43,187 nucleotides of DNA from Clostridia bacterium (GCA_003251775.1 QKEK01000020.1:1-43187), one strand, 5' to 3'. Shown: positions 1 through 8,647, counted from the first letter of the stretch. Numbers and translations: made by a program. Notes: a model not told the origin generated them from the letters alone.

Positions 1-66
1 CTAAAGCTAATAGCTTGGTTTTATTGATAGATAGCTTTGAAGTAATCGTTTATTGAGGTTATGTGT

Positions 67-690
67 ATGGATAATGAAGGTTTTTATATTTACCAAGAGA
101 AAGAGGATTTAAAAGATTGTTTTCCAGCAAAAAAGGAAATAGTCTGTATACAAGTGCCAAAAATTTTTGACCAAATACTGAAGAAAGAGCATACAACAAA
201 AAATGTTATCTTAAAGCCATGTGGAGAGGGTCAGCCCTGCTTTGAGCTGATTTCTATATGTGATTTTAATATCGTAAAGATAAAGGTATTATCAAAAAAA
301 GAGAATAAAAACAATCCAGATTTTAAAACTCTGAAATTGTTAATTAAAATGAAGTATACTATACATTACTCCGATCGCTGTCAGCAATTAAGTCAATGTG
401 AAATTGTTGAATTTTGTATTGAGGTTAAGGATTTCTACTGTCCTGCTAGCCCAACTCAAATGGGTATGATACGTATGCCCAAAAGTATATGCTGTACACC
501 CTGTACTAAGGATTGTGACGGATTATTAATAAACGTTGAATCAAGGACAGAGGCATATAATGAATATCTGAATCCATGTGTAGGGGTTTTGACGTTTAAT
601 ATAAGGTCTTCAATAGTTATAAGAAGTGAAAGCATAGTGCAGCTTCGTATACCATCGTATGGAAATTGTCCTGTTCCAAAAGAACAATAA
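67..690 (+). CDS. Cysteine-rich protein of unknown function
   Basis: I do not recognise a named family with confidence. The 207-residue product has about 15 cysteines, many in CxxC or CC settings in the middle (SICCTPC, TKDCDG). It has no signal peptide or membrane segment. Near the N-terminus is VCIQVPKIFDQ, a pattern reminiscent of Firmicute spore-envelope (coat/exosporium or SPOCS-type) proteins, so a spore surface role is possible but is inference. The ATG at 67 is chosen over the in-frame ATG at 61 because GAGG (55-58) lies 8 nt from the former and only 2 nt from the latter. A hairpin at 785-818 follows the gene. Confidence 0.6.
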   Translation: MDNEGFYIYQEKEDLKDCFPAKKEIVCIQVPKIFDQILKKEHTTKNVILKPCGEGQPCFELISICDFNIVKIKVLSKKENKNNPDFKTLKLLIKMKYTIHYSDRCQQLSQCEIVEFCIEVKDFYCPASPTQMGMIRMPKSICCTPCTKDCDGLLINVESRTEAYNEYLNPCVGVLTFNIRSSIVIRSESIVQLRIPSYGNCPVPKEQ

Positions 691-784
691 TTCTAAAAGA
701 ACAGTAAGAAAAATAATATGCATTTTGCGTTGTACTTATTTTTACATAACCATACTCAATAATAGAGCTAGGCTACAAGAAAAT

Positions 785-818
785 AGGCTTAGGGGTTTAA
801 TTCCATATCCCTAAGCCT
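785..818. terminator. Bidirectional terminator-like hairpin between convergent genes
   Basis: A perfect 10-bp stem, AGGCTTAGGG (785-794) with CCCTAAGCCT (809-818), has a 14-nt loop. It lies between the plus-strand cysteine-rich gene and the minus-strand ABC permease. Read on the minus strand it is followed by ATTTTCTTG, a weak U-rich tail. On the plus strand the tail is poorer. It probably ends both transcripts. Confidence 0.55.
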
Positions 819-845
819 GTATCTTTGTAATCTATTGTAACCTTA

Positions 846-1676
846 CTATAAATCAATCCTCTTATTCAGCAGTGTACCAGATACAAAGTAGAAAGCAGCC
901 ATATATATTAAATTTAGACCAGTTCCTACTAAGAGACTTTTCCATAGTAGGTTATTAATTTGTGAAGCTAGCATAGGGTTATATGCTTCGAAATTGCTTT
1001 GTACGCCGAATGTAAATATATCGTTATAAAAACCAAAGGGTGTCATTACTAGCATAGAGATTACCTGAAGTAAGAAGCTTATGCCTATAAAGACTCCAAT
1101 GCTTACAACCCAGTTGTGCCTATTGTTTGATAAAATGGTCTTGCTTATTGTAATTGATAGTATTGCCATTAATATGGTTGAGAACCATGAAAGAAGAAAT
1201 GATATTATGCTGACTAAAGCAACTTGCCAGAAGGAATAGGGAAACTGCTCCTTGAGTTCACTTATTACCCGAGAAAAACCTATTGTAAAATCATTTACTT
1301 CACTTAGATACATAGCATGTGTGATTTCAAAGTTAATATACATGAAGAATACGACTAAAGAAGTGAAAATAATTGCTTCGATTACACCTATTATTAGCTT
1401 TGAGCCTATAATTTTAAAGCCGTTGTTAGGGGTCAGGAATAGCATATAGCCGTGTTTGTTTTTTAGGTCAGAATAATACGTACTGAGGCTGTCGAAGAAC
1501 ACAAAAATGGGAACTCCAATACACATAATAGATATTAATGTGATTGAAAGTCCAAGCCACCCTACTCCTTTATATATACCAAATGCAGTAAGTGCTTCCA
1601 TAGCAAATAAAACACTAAGCACCACAATTAGTAGTGTTTTTCTTCTTAATAACTCATATTTTATTAGCTTAAGCAT
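846..1676 (-). CDS. ABC-2 type transporter permease
   Basis: Hydrophobic membrane subunit of about 276 residues with roughly six predicted helices. The first is just after the basic N-terminus (LLIVVLSVLFAMEAL), others are near the middle (IIFTSLVVFFMYI) and in the last third (WVVSIGVFIGISFLLQVISM). Length and layout fit the permease of YtrA-regulated ABC systems. It pairs with the ATPase gene just upstream, overlapping it by 8 nt. An ATG at 1682 is also in frame. The ATG at 1676 is preferred because GGAGGT sits about 9 nt before it and only 3 nt before the other. The substrate cannot be read from the sequence. In related systems these transporters respond to cell-wall-active antibiotics. Confidence 0.85.
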   Translation of the reverse strand: MLKLIKYELLRRKTLLIVVLSVLFAMEALTAFGIYKGVGWLGLSITLISIMCIGVPIFVFFDSLSTYYSDLKNKHGYMLFLTPNNGFKIIGSKLIIGVIEAIIFTSLVVFFMYINFEITHAMYLSEVNDFTIGFSRVISELKEQFPYSFWQVALVSIISFLLSWFSTILMAILSITISKTILSNNRHNWVVSIGVFIGISFLLQVISMLVMTPFGFYNDIFTFGVQSNFEAYNPMLASQINNLLWKSLLVGTGLNLIYMAAFYFVSGTLLNKRIDL

Positions 1677-2367
1677 TTGCATACACCTCCAGATATAAAT
1701 CAGCTATAGATTTTTTGTGTTCCTCTCTTATTTTTTCACACTCTCCTAATAGAACAACATCACCATTTTTAATGAAGATAACCTCGTCGAGGATTTTTTC
1801 CATTTCTTCAATCAAGTGGCTGGATATCATCATAATATTATCATCATTTGATTTTTCAATGATTGCAGAAATAATTTTCTTTCTAGCTACTAAATCTATC
1901 CCGTTTAGTGGCTCATCTAGCATGTAAAGCTTTGTCTTTCTTGAAAGGTTAGCGGCTATTTTTAGCTTTGCTGCCATTCCAGAGGACAGATTATTGACCT
2001 TCATTGACATGTCAAGCTCCATAAATTGGATAAGCCTAATGTATTCATTCATATCAAAATCCTTATAGAAGTCTGCATGAAAATCCCCCACTGTTTTAAT
2101 ACTCATGTAGTTGTAGAAATACGGCTCAGTACTCATATATGAGACATGCTCCTTTGATTCAATATTGAGCTTTTGATTCATGATCATAATTGAACCTGAA
2201 TTTGGGTAGAATAAGCCTGCAATCATTTTCATCAGGGTTGATTTACCACTGCCGTTTGGCCCTACTAAACCATATATTTTACCTGCGGTTAAGGCTAGAT
2301 TGACATTTCTTACAGCATACTTATTCCCAAATGCTTTGGACAGGTTCTGTACTTGCAAAATCGACAT
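1669..2367 (-). CDS. ABC transporter ATP-binding protein
   Basis: Nucleotide-binding subunit of 232 residues. Walker A GPNGSGKST is at 36-44, signature LSSGM at 127-131, Walker B LYMLDEP at 147-153 and the H-loop histidine near 184. The usual Q-loop glutamine region reads MSTEPYFY, without an obvious glutamine, as in some BcrA/YtrB-like ATPases. It starts 1 nt after the GntR stop codon, with its ribosome binding site (GGAGACGAAG) inside the upstream gene, and overlaps the permease gene at its 3' end. The three genes therefore form a tight operon for one exporter or antibiotic-response transporter. Confidence 0.93.
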   Translation of the reverse strand: MSILQVQNLSKAFGNKYAVRNVNLALTAGKIYGLVGPNGSGKSTLMKMIAGLFYPNSGSIMIMNQKLNIESKEHVSYMSTEPYFYNYMSIKTVGDFHADFYKDFDMNEYIRLIQFMELDMSMKVNNLSSGMAAKLKIAANLSRKTKLYMLDEPLNGIDLVARKKIISAIIEKSNDDNIMMISSHLIEEMEKILDEVIFIKNGDVVLLGECEKIREEHKKSIADLYLEVYANA

Positions 2368-2368
2368 T

Positions 2369-2725
2369 TTACTTCGTCTCCTTTTCCTTAATAATTTTCA
2401 CCATGTCAGGATAATTATATCCTAGCCCTGACATCTCTTGGATAAAGGTATCGATTACCTTGTTAGCCATCTCATCCTTGATTTCTGAGATCTTTTCTGT
2501 TGACTCTGTAACAAAGGTACCAAGCCCCCTTTTGGTAAAGCATATTCCTTGTAGCTCTAGCTCCTTGTATATTCTTGCTGCGGTATTTGTATTAACGTCA
2601 TAATCTAGTGCTAGAGTCCTTGTAGAGGGTAGTTGCTCACCTGGTCTTATTTTGCCTAGTATTAGCTGCTTTTTTATTGCATCCATTACTTGTAGATATA
2701 TCGGTACACTTGAATCATAATCCAT
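2369..2725 (-). CDS. GntR-family transcriptional regulator, YtrA type
   Basis: A short 118-residue regulator. Residues about 10-70 form a GntR winged helix-turn-helix (VPIYLQVMDAIKKQL, then GKIRPGEQLPSTRTLA, then VNTNTAARIYKELE). The remaining about 45 residues are a small helical dimerisation tail rather than a large effector domain, which defines the YtrA subfamily. It is first in an operon with an ABC ATPase and permease, the usual arrangement, and probably represses its own operon. The promoter at 2757-2785 and the GGAGGTG ribosome binding site lie directly upstream. Confidence 0.9.
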   Translation of the reverse strand: MDYDSSVPIYLQVMDAIKKQLILGKIRPGEQLPSTRTLALDYDVNTNTAARIYKELELQGICFTKRGLGTFVTESTEKISEIKDEMANKVIDTFIQEMSGLGYNYPDMVKIIKEKETK

Positions 2726-2756
2726 CTTAACACCTCCTTGATAGTGGCATAGGTAT

Positions 2757-2785
2757 ATAGTACACTAAACCAAAATGTTTGTCAA
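2757..2785 (-). promoter_or_regulatory. Sigma-A promoter of the GntR-ABC operon
   Basis: Read on the minus strand: -35 TTGACA (2780-2785), a 17-nt spacer, and -10 TACTAT (2757-2762). The -10 sits in GTGTACTATATACC, a plausible place for autoregulatory GntR binding, though no clear palindrome was found. Confidence 0.75.
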
Positions 2786-2844
2786 GAGCTATTTATTTAG
2801 TCTTTGATAGAAGAATTGAGGTCTGAATAGTTAAAAACTCAGCA

Positions 2845-4056
2845 TTAAAATAGGTCCTTGTGCGATACGGTATTTCTACCCTTTTCCTTAGATACATATA
2901 GCCCCTTATCTGCTGAGTCTATCAGTTCCTTAGATTTGCGTCCATCATCAGGGAAGGTTGAAATACCTATTGATATAGTAAAGTGTGGTCCTTCAGTATC
3001 GTCAACCTTCTTTCTAAGCCTCTCAGCTATTGCCTTTGCTTTTGCAAGATTTGCTTCTGGTATGACTATAATAAATTCATCTCCACCATAACGGCCCAGC
3101 GAATCCTTATCTCTCAAAGCGGTTTTAGAAATTAGTGACAGTCTCTTTATACATTTATCGCCAGTTATATGTCCATAGGTATCATTAATATTTTTGAATT
3201 TATCTATATCAAACATTAGAAGTGAGAATGGCGTATTATCTTTACCATGCCTGATTATGCTCTCCTCTATTATTTCCAATATTCCTGCTTTGTTATATGC
3301 TTGTGTCAGAGCATCTGTTTTTGCAATTGATACCAGCTTCCTTTGTGACTGCTCATAGGAGAATTGTAAATGAGATAACTCTTTTTTTACAGTGGTGTTT
3401 ATTGTGTTCTGTACATTTGCTAATGCCTTTTCTGCTTGGTTGATCTTGTCATATACAGGCTTGTAAATCTTTTTATGGTAATCAATGATATAGTATATAT
3501 AGGCTATTAGCTTTAGGGAAAAGGAAGCATAAGAAACTGAAGGATTTAGGTTTAGAAAAGGTATTATTTGATTACTAAGCTCACTAAGAAGTATTAGGAC
3601 TATAGCAGTAAACAATGCAAGCTGCTCCTTTTTTGCATTAATTACTAAAGAGATTAAGGCAAAAAGAAAGCATATGGTTAGTATTAAGGTAGCAATTATA
3701 AGGTAGGTGGACTGTGAAAAACTCAACGGCACCCTAATAACAGTAATTACCAAAGGAAAGAAAATAAGTAGAAACATTGCCAGAGGATGAGATTTTTCTC
3801 TATTTTTTATAAAAAAGCAAAATGCAATTGCAATACACCAATAAAGGTTAGCCGTTCTTGCTAAAGGCTCAGCTATTTCTCTAAAAACCGACAAAAACGA
3901 GACTATATACAAAAATAATGGAGTCAGAAAGGAAGCACTAATGATTTTTATGAAGCTATTATTTTTTTGCCACCAAACCCCTGAAACAAATATATAGAAG
4001 GTAAAAGCAATAGTTGTTATTAGTGTTAATTGATTAGCTAGATTCAAATAATACAT
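2845..4056 (-). CDS. Membrane diguanylate cyclase (GGDEF)
   Basis: Makes c-di-GMP from two GTP. The N-terminal about 190 residues hold some seven or eight membrane helices. A linker with coiled-coil character (about 200-245) leads to a GGDEF domain at about 246-400. The metal/substrate segment FDIDKFKNIND is at 282-292 and the catalytic GGDEF at 324-328. RDKD at 315-318 lies five residues before it and matches the RxxD product-inhibition I-site. The enzyme therefore looks active and feedback-controlled. There is no EAL or HD-GYP domain in the same protein. Its leader carries two units of the repeated element also found before the degenerate HD-GYP gene and tctB, suggesting shared control. The upstream in-frame codon is a stop, so the ATG is well supported, although the AAAGGA site is an unusual 13 nt away. 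Confidence 0.93.
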   Translation of the reverse strand: MYYLNLANQLTLITTIAFTFYIFVSGVWWQKNNSFIKIISASFLTPLFLYIVSFLSVFREIAEPLARTANLYWCIAIAFCFFIKNREKSHPLAMFLLIFFPLVITVIRVPLSFSQSTYLIIATLILTICFLFALISLVINAKKEQLALFTAIVLILLSELSNQIIPFLNLNPSVSYASFSLKLIAYIYYIIDYHKKIYKPVYDKINQAEKALANVQNTINTTVKKELSHLQFSYEQSQRKLVSIAKTDALTQAYNKAGILEIIEESIIRHGKDNTPFSLLMFDIDKFKNINDTYGHITGDKCIKRLSLISKTALRDKDSLGRYGGDEFIIVIPEANLAKAKAIAERLRKKVDDTEGPHFTISIGISTFPDDGRKSKELIDSADKGLYVSKEKGRNTVSHKDLF

Positions 4057-4207
4057 ATTTTATGTTCAATCCTTTCTTCAAGCACAAATCTAGGTTTAAA
4101 GAAAATAATATTTTTATACCTACTCTATTTAAATTATTTTAATAGGTAATTTTCTTTCAACATTGTCCAATCCTTTTTTCAGGCACAGATCTAGGTTTAA
4201 AGAAAAT
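4057..4207 (-). promoter_or_regulatory. Tandem repeated leader element before the GGDEF gene (units A1 and A2)
   Basis: On the minus strand, unit A2 has a long inverted repeat. GTTGAAAGAAAAT (plus coordinates 4149-4161) pairs with ATTTTCTTTAAACC (4093-4106), with a nested TACCTA/TAGGTA pair. A conserved tail follows, containing GTGCTTGAAGAAAGGA and running to the ATG. About 101 nt upstream, unit A1 repeats the 3' arm (4194-4207) and tail (4162-4193); its 5' arm is degenerate or lost. The same element occurs at 22007-22113 and 41283-41490. It fits no riboswitch class known to me. Confidence 0.7.
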
Positions 4208-4642
4208 AATATATTTATATCTTCTCTATATTAAATAGATTAAAAAGCTTTTATAAATTCTTTATCAAATAGGAAGCTTTCTTAACGTTTACACATTAAG
4301 AAACATTCTATAGGTATTTTATCGGTAAAATTTAAAGACTTTATTATTCTATTCATTAATTTTGTTGAAATAATTATGATACTACGTAAATATTTAGACA
4401 TCAACTAATCTAAAAAAGCTTACATATTATCAATGAGGGTTTAAAACATAAAAACTAGGATATAATTTACTAATGATAAAGTTATGTAACCATAAAATAT
4501 AGTTTAGGGTAGAAAAAACTACAAGATGTAGTTAAACAAGGTTAATTAAAAGACTACAAATGAGAGATAATAAGAACCTTGATGCTATCACAATATGAAA
4601 TAGGAAATAGATAAATATAGAACGCAGAAAGGAAGTGAGGAT
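4208..4642. other. AT-rich intergenic region between the GGDEF gene and murA
   Basis: No open reading frame of convincing quality. On the minus strand a possible sigma-28-like promoter is seen: TAAA (4340-4343), 13 nt, ACCGATAA (4319-4326). This would start a transcript carrying both leader units into the GGDEF gene, but the evidence is weak. On the plus strand there are small inverted repeats, AACTAC/GTAGTT (4517-4533) and CAAGGTT/AACCTTG (4537-4581), in what would be the murA leader. No strong murA promoter could be assigned. Confidence 0.35.
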
Positions 4643-5910
4643 TTGGAAGGATATATTATTAAAGGTGTGGAAAGGAGCTTTTTGGAAATGTTAGAATAAG
4701 CGGTGCTAAAAATTCGGCATTACCAATATTGGCAGCAAGCCTACTTACTGAAGAGAGTATAACACTAGAAGAAATTCCAAATCTTAATGATGTTAATATT
4801 ATGATTAAGCTACTTGACTCAGTAGGTGCTAATGTTCAATTTATGCCTGATGAGAAACGAGTGACAATAAAAACCTGTAAAATCAAGAGTACAACTGCAC
4901 CATACGAGCTTGTAAGTATGCTTCGAGCATCATTTTTATTAATGGGTCCATTATTGGCTAAAAAGGGAAAGGCGAAAATCTCACTTCCTGGGGGGTGTGC
5001 TATAGGGACAAGACCCATAGATATACATCTTAAGGGCTTTGAGGCTATGGGTGCTAAAATTAAAAGTGATAAAGGGTATATTGAAGCTATTGCTTCAAAG
5101 GGTCTTAAAGGAGCGGCAGTTTATTTTGATTTTCCAAGTGTTGGTGCAACAGAAAATTTGATAATGGCAGCGTCGCTTGCAAATGGGCAAACAATACTTG
5201 AAAATGCAGCAACAGAACCAGAAATTGTAGACCTAGCAACATATCTAAATAATTTAGGTGCTGATATAAAGGGTGCAGGTACTGATACTATAATAATTAA
5301 TGGGGTTAAAGAATTAAAGGGAGGGGCACATACAATAATACCTGATAGAATCGAGGCAGGTACATATATGGTGGCAGCAGCTATTACTGGAGGAGAAATA
5401 ACTTTAAATAATATTATCTATGACCATTTAAAGCCTGTCATTGCTAAGTTAAAGGAATCTGGTGTTGAAATCTCAGAGGTAACCACTGATGAATCAACTT
5501 TAAGGGTAAAGGTAACAGAGGGGGTAAAGGCAGTTGATATAAAAACCCATCCATATCCAGGCTTCCCTACTGACATGCAGGCACAGGTTACTGCATTAAT
5601 GAGTAAGGCTAATGGGACTAGCATGGTCGTGGAAACGGTTTTTGAGAATAGGTTTATGTATGTAAGTGAATTGAAAAGGATGGGTGCTAATATTAAGATA
5701 GATGGACGAAGTGCCATTATTCAAGGTGAGAAAAAGCTTTCAGGTACACAGGTAAAAGCTACTGATTTACGTGCAGGTGCAGCACTAATTATAGCGGCAT
5801 TGGCGGCAAATGGCACAACTGAGATTAGTGATATTCATCACATAGATAGGGGATATGTCAATATTGATAAAAAGCTGGAAGGCTTGGGTGCACAAATACA
5901 GAGGAGATAA
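4643..5910 (+). pseudogene. murA: UDP-N-acetylglucosamine 1-carboxyvinyltransferase, apparently frameshifted near codon 9
   Basis: First committed step of peptidoglycan synthesis: transfer of enolpyruvate to UDP-GlcNAc in the cytoplasm. The reading frame begins at TTG 4643 after GGAAGTGAGG and encodes (M)EGYIIKG, then leaves frame. Removing one GT from GTGT at 4665-4668 joins it to GKELFGNVRISGAKNS and gives a 421-residue protein, the normal size. In that joined numbering K22 and N23 match the essential MurA pair, and the loop GGCAIGTRP carries the catalytic Cys at 118. As written, the main frame can only start at TTG 4729 (residue 29), losing K22/N23, so the product would be inactive. Everything downstream is intact. 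Either a sequencing error, a recent mutation, or a second murA copy in decay; Clostridia often have two. Confidence 0.85.
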
Positions 5911-5932
5911 AAAGCCTTATAAAACAAAATAA

Positions 5933-5948
5933 CCCGCTAACAAGCGGG
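5933..5948 (+). terminator. Hairpin downstream of murA
   Basis: A 6-bp GC-rich stem, CCCGCT (5933-5938) with AGCGGG (5943-5948), has an AACA tetraloop. An outer AAGCC/GGCTT pair may extend it. There is no strong T-run after it, so it is only terminator-like. Confidence 0.4.
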
Positions 5949-5988
5949 CTTAGATCTATTAAATCTATATAAAAAAGGAGGTAAAAGT

Positions 5989-6114
5989 ATGTTAAAAGTA
6001 TCGGTGTTGATATTATTGTACACCTTATCGACAAATAAAGACAGATGCCAAAGGTCACTTTTTGATAGACAAATGGCACTGTATTTTGTTAACAGTGCAT
6101 GTATATGTGTTTGA
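5989..6114 (+). CDS. Possible small protein, 41 residues
   Basis: A 41-codon open frame starting at ATG 5989 behind a near-perfect ribosome binding site (AAGGAGG, with GGAGG at 5977-5981, 7 nt from the start). The N-terminus is hydrophobic (MLKVSVLILLYTLS), the middle polar with CQRSLFDRQ, and the end is NSACICV. It has no recognisable family. It sits alone between the hairpin after murA and the ATPase promoter. The strong ribosome binding site is the only argument for it being real; it could equally be a leader peptide or chance. Confidence 0.35.
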   Translation: MLKVSVLILLYTLSTNKDRCQRSLFDRQMALYFVNSACICV

Positions 6115-6130
6115 AGGTTCTAAAGTCATC

Positions 6131-6193
6131 CGCTATCTTTAATAGCGTCGACAACTTGATTAGGATTCTTTATTTGACAAGCATTTATGCTTG
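6131..6193 (+). other. Two hairpins upstream of the ATPase promoter
   Basis: CGCTAT/ATAGCG (6131-6147, loop CTTTA) and CAAGCAT/ATGCTTG (6178-6193, 7 bp). The second is followed by GAATTATCGCCTTTTTTG-like sequence with a T-run about 10 nt away. They may end transcripts from murA or the small frame. Confidence 0.35.
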
Positions 6194-6233
6194 AATTATC
6201 GCCTTTTTTGACGAATATCAGCAAAACTTTTTC

Positions 6234-6261
6234 TTGTTAATCACAGAAAAAATGATATAAT
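6234..6261 (+). promoter_or_regulatory. Promoter of the V-type ATPase operon
   Basis: -35 TTGTTA (6234-6239), a 16-nt spacer and a perfect -10 TATAAT (6256-6261). It lies 62 nt before the first ATPase start codon. It is the only strong promoter-like sequence before the nine-gene operon. Confidence 0.7.
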
Positions 6262-6323
6262 ATTATTTGTTGGAACAAAAAGCTAAAGCATTAATTAATA
6301 TAGACTTACTTGGAGGTGAAAAA

Positions 6324-6647
6324 ATGGCAGTATCTGTGCTGAAGGAGATCAGAGATGCAGAGTATGAGGCGGAGCGTATAGAAAAGAAGTCAATATCAGA
6401 TGCCAGGGAAATCGTTTCGGATACAAAGCGAGAGGCATATGAACATCTTGAAAGTACTATTCAGGATACCGAAATGAAGGCAAATGAGATTATGCAACAG
6501 GCTAAGCAACAGGCTCATGGAGAAATTGTTAAAATGAATGTCGATGTCAGTAGGGAATGTGATATGATAGTTGAACAGGCTATGACAAACCTTGACAAGG
6601 CTGTAGAATTCATTGTGGGAAGGATAGTGAACTTTAAGTGGCAATAG
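6324..6647 (+). CDS. ntpF: V-type ATP synthase subunit G/H (peripheral stalk)
   Basis: A 107-residue, nearly all-helical, charged protein with heptad-like Ala/Glu/Lys spacing (AEYEAERIEKKS, ANEIMQQAKQQA). It matches the peripheral-stalk G/H subunit that pairs with subunit E to hold the V1 head against rotation. Start at ATG 6324 is fixed by GGAGGTG 5-6 nt upstream; the longer upstream frame from TTG 6267 has no ribosome binding site. Length equals that of the Enterococcus hirae protein. It is first in the operon and overlaps the next gene by 10 nt. Confidence 0.85.
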   Translation: MAVSVLKEIRDAEYEAERIEKKSISDAREIVSDTKREAYEHLESTIQDTEMKANEIMQQAKQQAHGEIVKMNVDVSRECDMIVEQAMTNLDKAVEFIVGRIVNFKWQ

Positions 6648-8647
6648 TAAGCATGAATAAAATTACTCTTGTTGGGCTTAATGCACAGAAGGAGGCTATC
6701 TTTGAAACCTTGATGCAATTAGGTGTTGTTGAGATAGTAGATTATAGTAAGGCTGATAGCAGTAATGAGTGGGAAGAATTTGCTGAGAAGGATGGAAGTG
6801 AGTCCGAGCTTATAAGAACAGAAACTCAGATTTCAGAGGTAGCTAGTGCTCTGGAGTGTCTTTCTAGGTACTATAGCGAAAAAAAGGGGTTATTTGCGTC
6901 AAAGAAGACTATAAGCAATCAGGATTATCAAAAAACTATCTCAGAAAGCTCAGGAACAAGTGAGATCGTTAAACAAATACGTGGCTTTGAAGAAAAACTA
7001 ATTTCTTTAAGAACAGAGGAAAATCGATTAAAAACCTTACAAGTATCCCTTGAGGCATGGAAGGGCTTTGATGCTGACATAGAGAAAAGAGCAACAGGCA
7101 AAACCACTACAGCTATTGGCGTAATACCAGCAACAATAGATATTGAAGAATTTCAAGGGGCTTTCCTAGAGGAGCTTGAGTATGGTTATCTTGAATTAAT
7201 TAATAGTGATAAGGACCAACATTATATCTTTACTATTATACATAATCAATTCGAGCAAAAGGCAATGGAGCTTCTAAAGCAGAAAGCCTATTCACAGGTC
7301 ACCTTTAAGGAACTGAAGGGCACAGTAAGTGAAAATTTACAGCTACTTGAGGTGAAGATATCTCATATCAACAAGCAAAGAGAAGAGCTTGAGAAGAAAA
7401 TATCAGATTTGGGAAAGCATAAGGATCAAATCGAAGTATTCTATGATTCACTAGTAATGCTAAAGGATAGAAAAGCAGTACTAAAAAGCATTATAAAAAC
7501 GAGGAAAGCCTTTATGCTTAAGGGCTGGTTACCTGAAAACACTTCTGAAGCAGTTAAAACTCATCTAAGTAATACCTATGAATGTATGGTAGATATAGAA
7601 AAGCCTTCAGAGGATGAAGAAATGCCTATATTACTGGACAATAATAAAATAGTTGAAGCAATGGAGCCTATTACAGAAATGTATAGCCTGCCGAATCATA
7701 AAGAAATAGATCCAAATATAGTTACAATACCCTTCTTTGTTATATTTTTTGGCTTAATGTTGAGTGACGCGGGATATGGGCTTATTCTTGCCGCTTTTAC
7801 TGGAATAGTCTTATGGAAATTTGACTTAGCTGAAGGCACAAAAAGGTTTATGAAGCTAATGTTCTTTTGTGGGCTGTCAACTGTTTTCTGGGGAGCAATG
7901 TTTGGCGGTTGGTTTGGAAATGTTATACCAATGCTGGATGAGGTTATTACGGGTAAGACAGTTGGGCAATCACGGCTTTTTGGACCTATATGGTTTAACC
8001 CCATTGATCAAACAGAAAGAATGTTGAGATACGCTTTGATATTTGGAGTTATACACCTGTACGCTGGTTTAGCTATAAGGGGTATAAATCTAATTAAACA
8101 AAAGAAGTATATTGACGTAGTATTTGATGTTCTTATATGGTATGTATTCTTTACAGGGTTTGCACTATATGTGTTGCCATATGTTCCAGGTATAGAGGCA
8201 CAAGAGGTTGCAGGTGCGGTTGAGCTAGGAAAGAATTTGTTTCTTGTGGGAGCTGCGTTGCTTATCCTTACTCAGGGTAGAGCCAAAAAAGGTATTATTG
8301 GTAAGCTCTTTGGAGGGATATCTAGTCTATACAATATAATTGGGTTTATGAGTGATACGTTATCCTATTCACGCTTGCTTGCTCTTGGTATTGCTACATC
8401 TATAATTGCTAACATAGTTAATCAGATGGGGTCAATGATAGGACTTAATAAAGTACATGGTGTAATTGTATTTATTATAGTCTTTATAGGTGGACATATG
8501 TTTAATTTTGCAATTAATGCACTTGGGGCATATGTACACTCGAGCAGATTACAATATATTGAGTTTTTCAGTAAGTTTTATAATGGCGGTGGGGTTGCTT
8601 TCAAGCCATTAAAGCAAAATACTAAGTATATTAAAATTAAGAATTAA
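6638..8647 (+). CDS. ntpI: V-type ATP synthase subunit I (a subunit, ion channel and stator)
   Basis: A 669-residue stator subunit. The N-terminal half (to about residue 340) is soluble with coiled coils (IKTRKAF, KREELEKKISDLGKH). The C-terminal half has about seven to eight helices, beginning with IPFFVIFFGLMLSDAGYG, a hallmark of the family. It carries the half-channels through which ions reach the K ring. The GTG start at 6638 is chosen because the product then begins MAIVSMNKITLVG, like known homologues. A downstream ATG at 6653 lacks a ribosome binding site. Confidence 0.93.
   Translation: MAIVSMNKITLVGLNAQKEAIFETLMQLGVVEIVDYSKADSSNEWEEFAEKDGSESELIRTETQISEVASALECLSRYYSEKKGLFASKKTISNQDYQKTISESSGTSEIVKQIRGFEEKLISLRTEENRLKTLQVSLEAWKGFDADIEKRATGKTTTAIGVIPATIDIEEFQGAFLEELEYGYLELINSDKDQHYIFTIIHNQFEQKAMELLKQKAYSQVTFKELKGTVSENLQLLEVKISHINKQREELEKKISDLGKHKDQIEVFYDSLVMLKDRKAVLKSIIKTRKAFMLKGWLPENTSEAVKTHLSNTYECMVDIEKPSEDEEMPILLDNNKIVEAMEPITEMYSLPNHKEIDPNIVTIPFFVIFFGLMLSDAGYGLILAAFTGIVLWKFDLAEGTKRFMKLMFFCGLSTVFWGAMFGGWFGNVIPMLDEVITGKTVGQSRLFGPIWFNPIDQTERMLRYALIFGVIHLYAGLAIRGINLIKQKKYIDVVFDVLIWYVFFTGFALYVLPYVPGIEAQEVAGAVELGKNLFLVGAALLILTQGRAKKGIIGKLFGGISSLYNIIGFMSDTLSYSRLLALGIATSIIANIVNQMGSMIGLNKVHGVIVFIIVFIGGHMFNFAINALGAYVHSSRLQYIEFFSKFYNGGGVAFKPLKQNTKYIKIKN

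Noticed and set aside
2741-2770. GntR operator palindrome at the YtrA-type promoter
   Set aside because: GTGTACTATATACC is suggestive, but no convincing inverted repeat could be aligned.
4057-4260. Leader before the GGDEF gene as a c-di-GMP riboswitch (GEMM-I or c-di-GMP-II)
   Set aside because: The conserved GEMM-I cores (CAAACC, GGACGCAAAGCC-like) and the class II pseudoknot elements are not present; the shared feature is a long AT-rich hairpin with a different tail.
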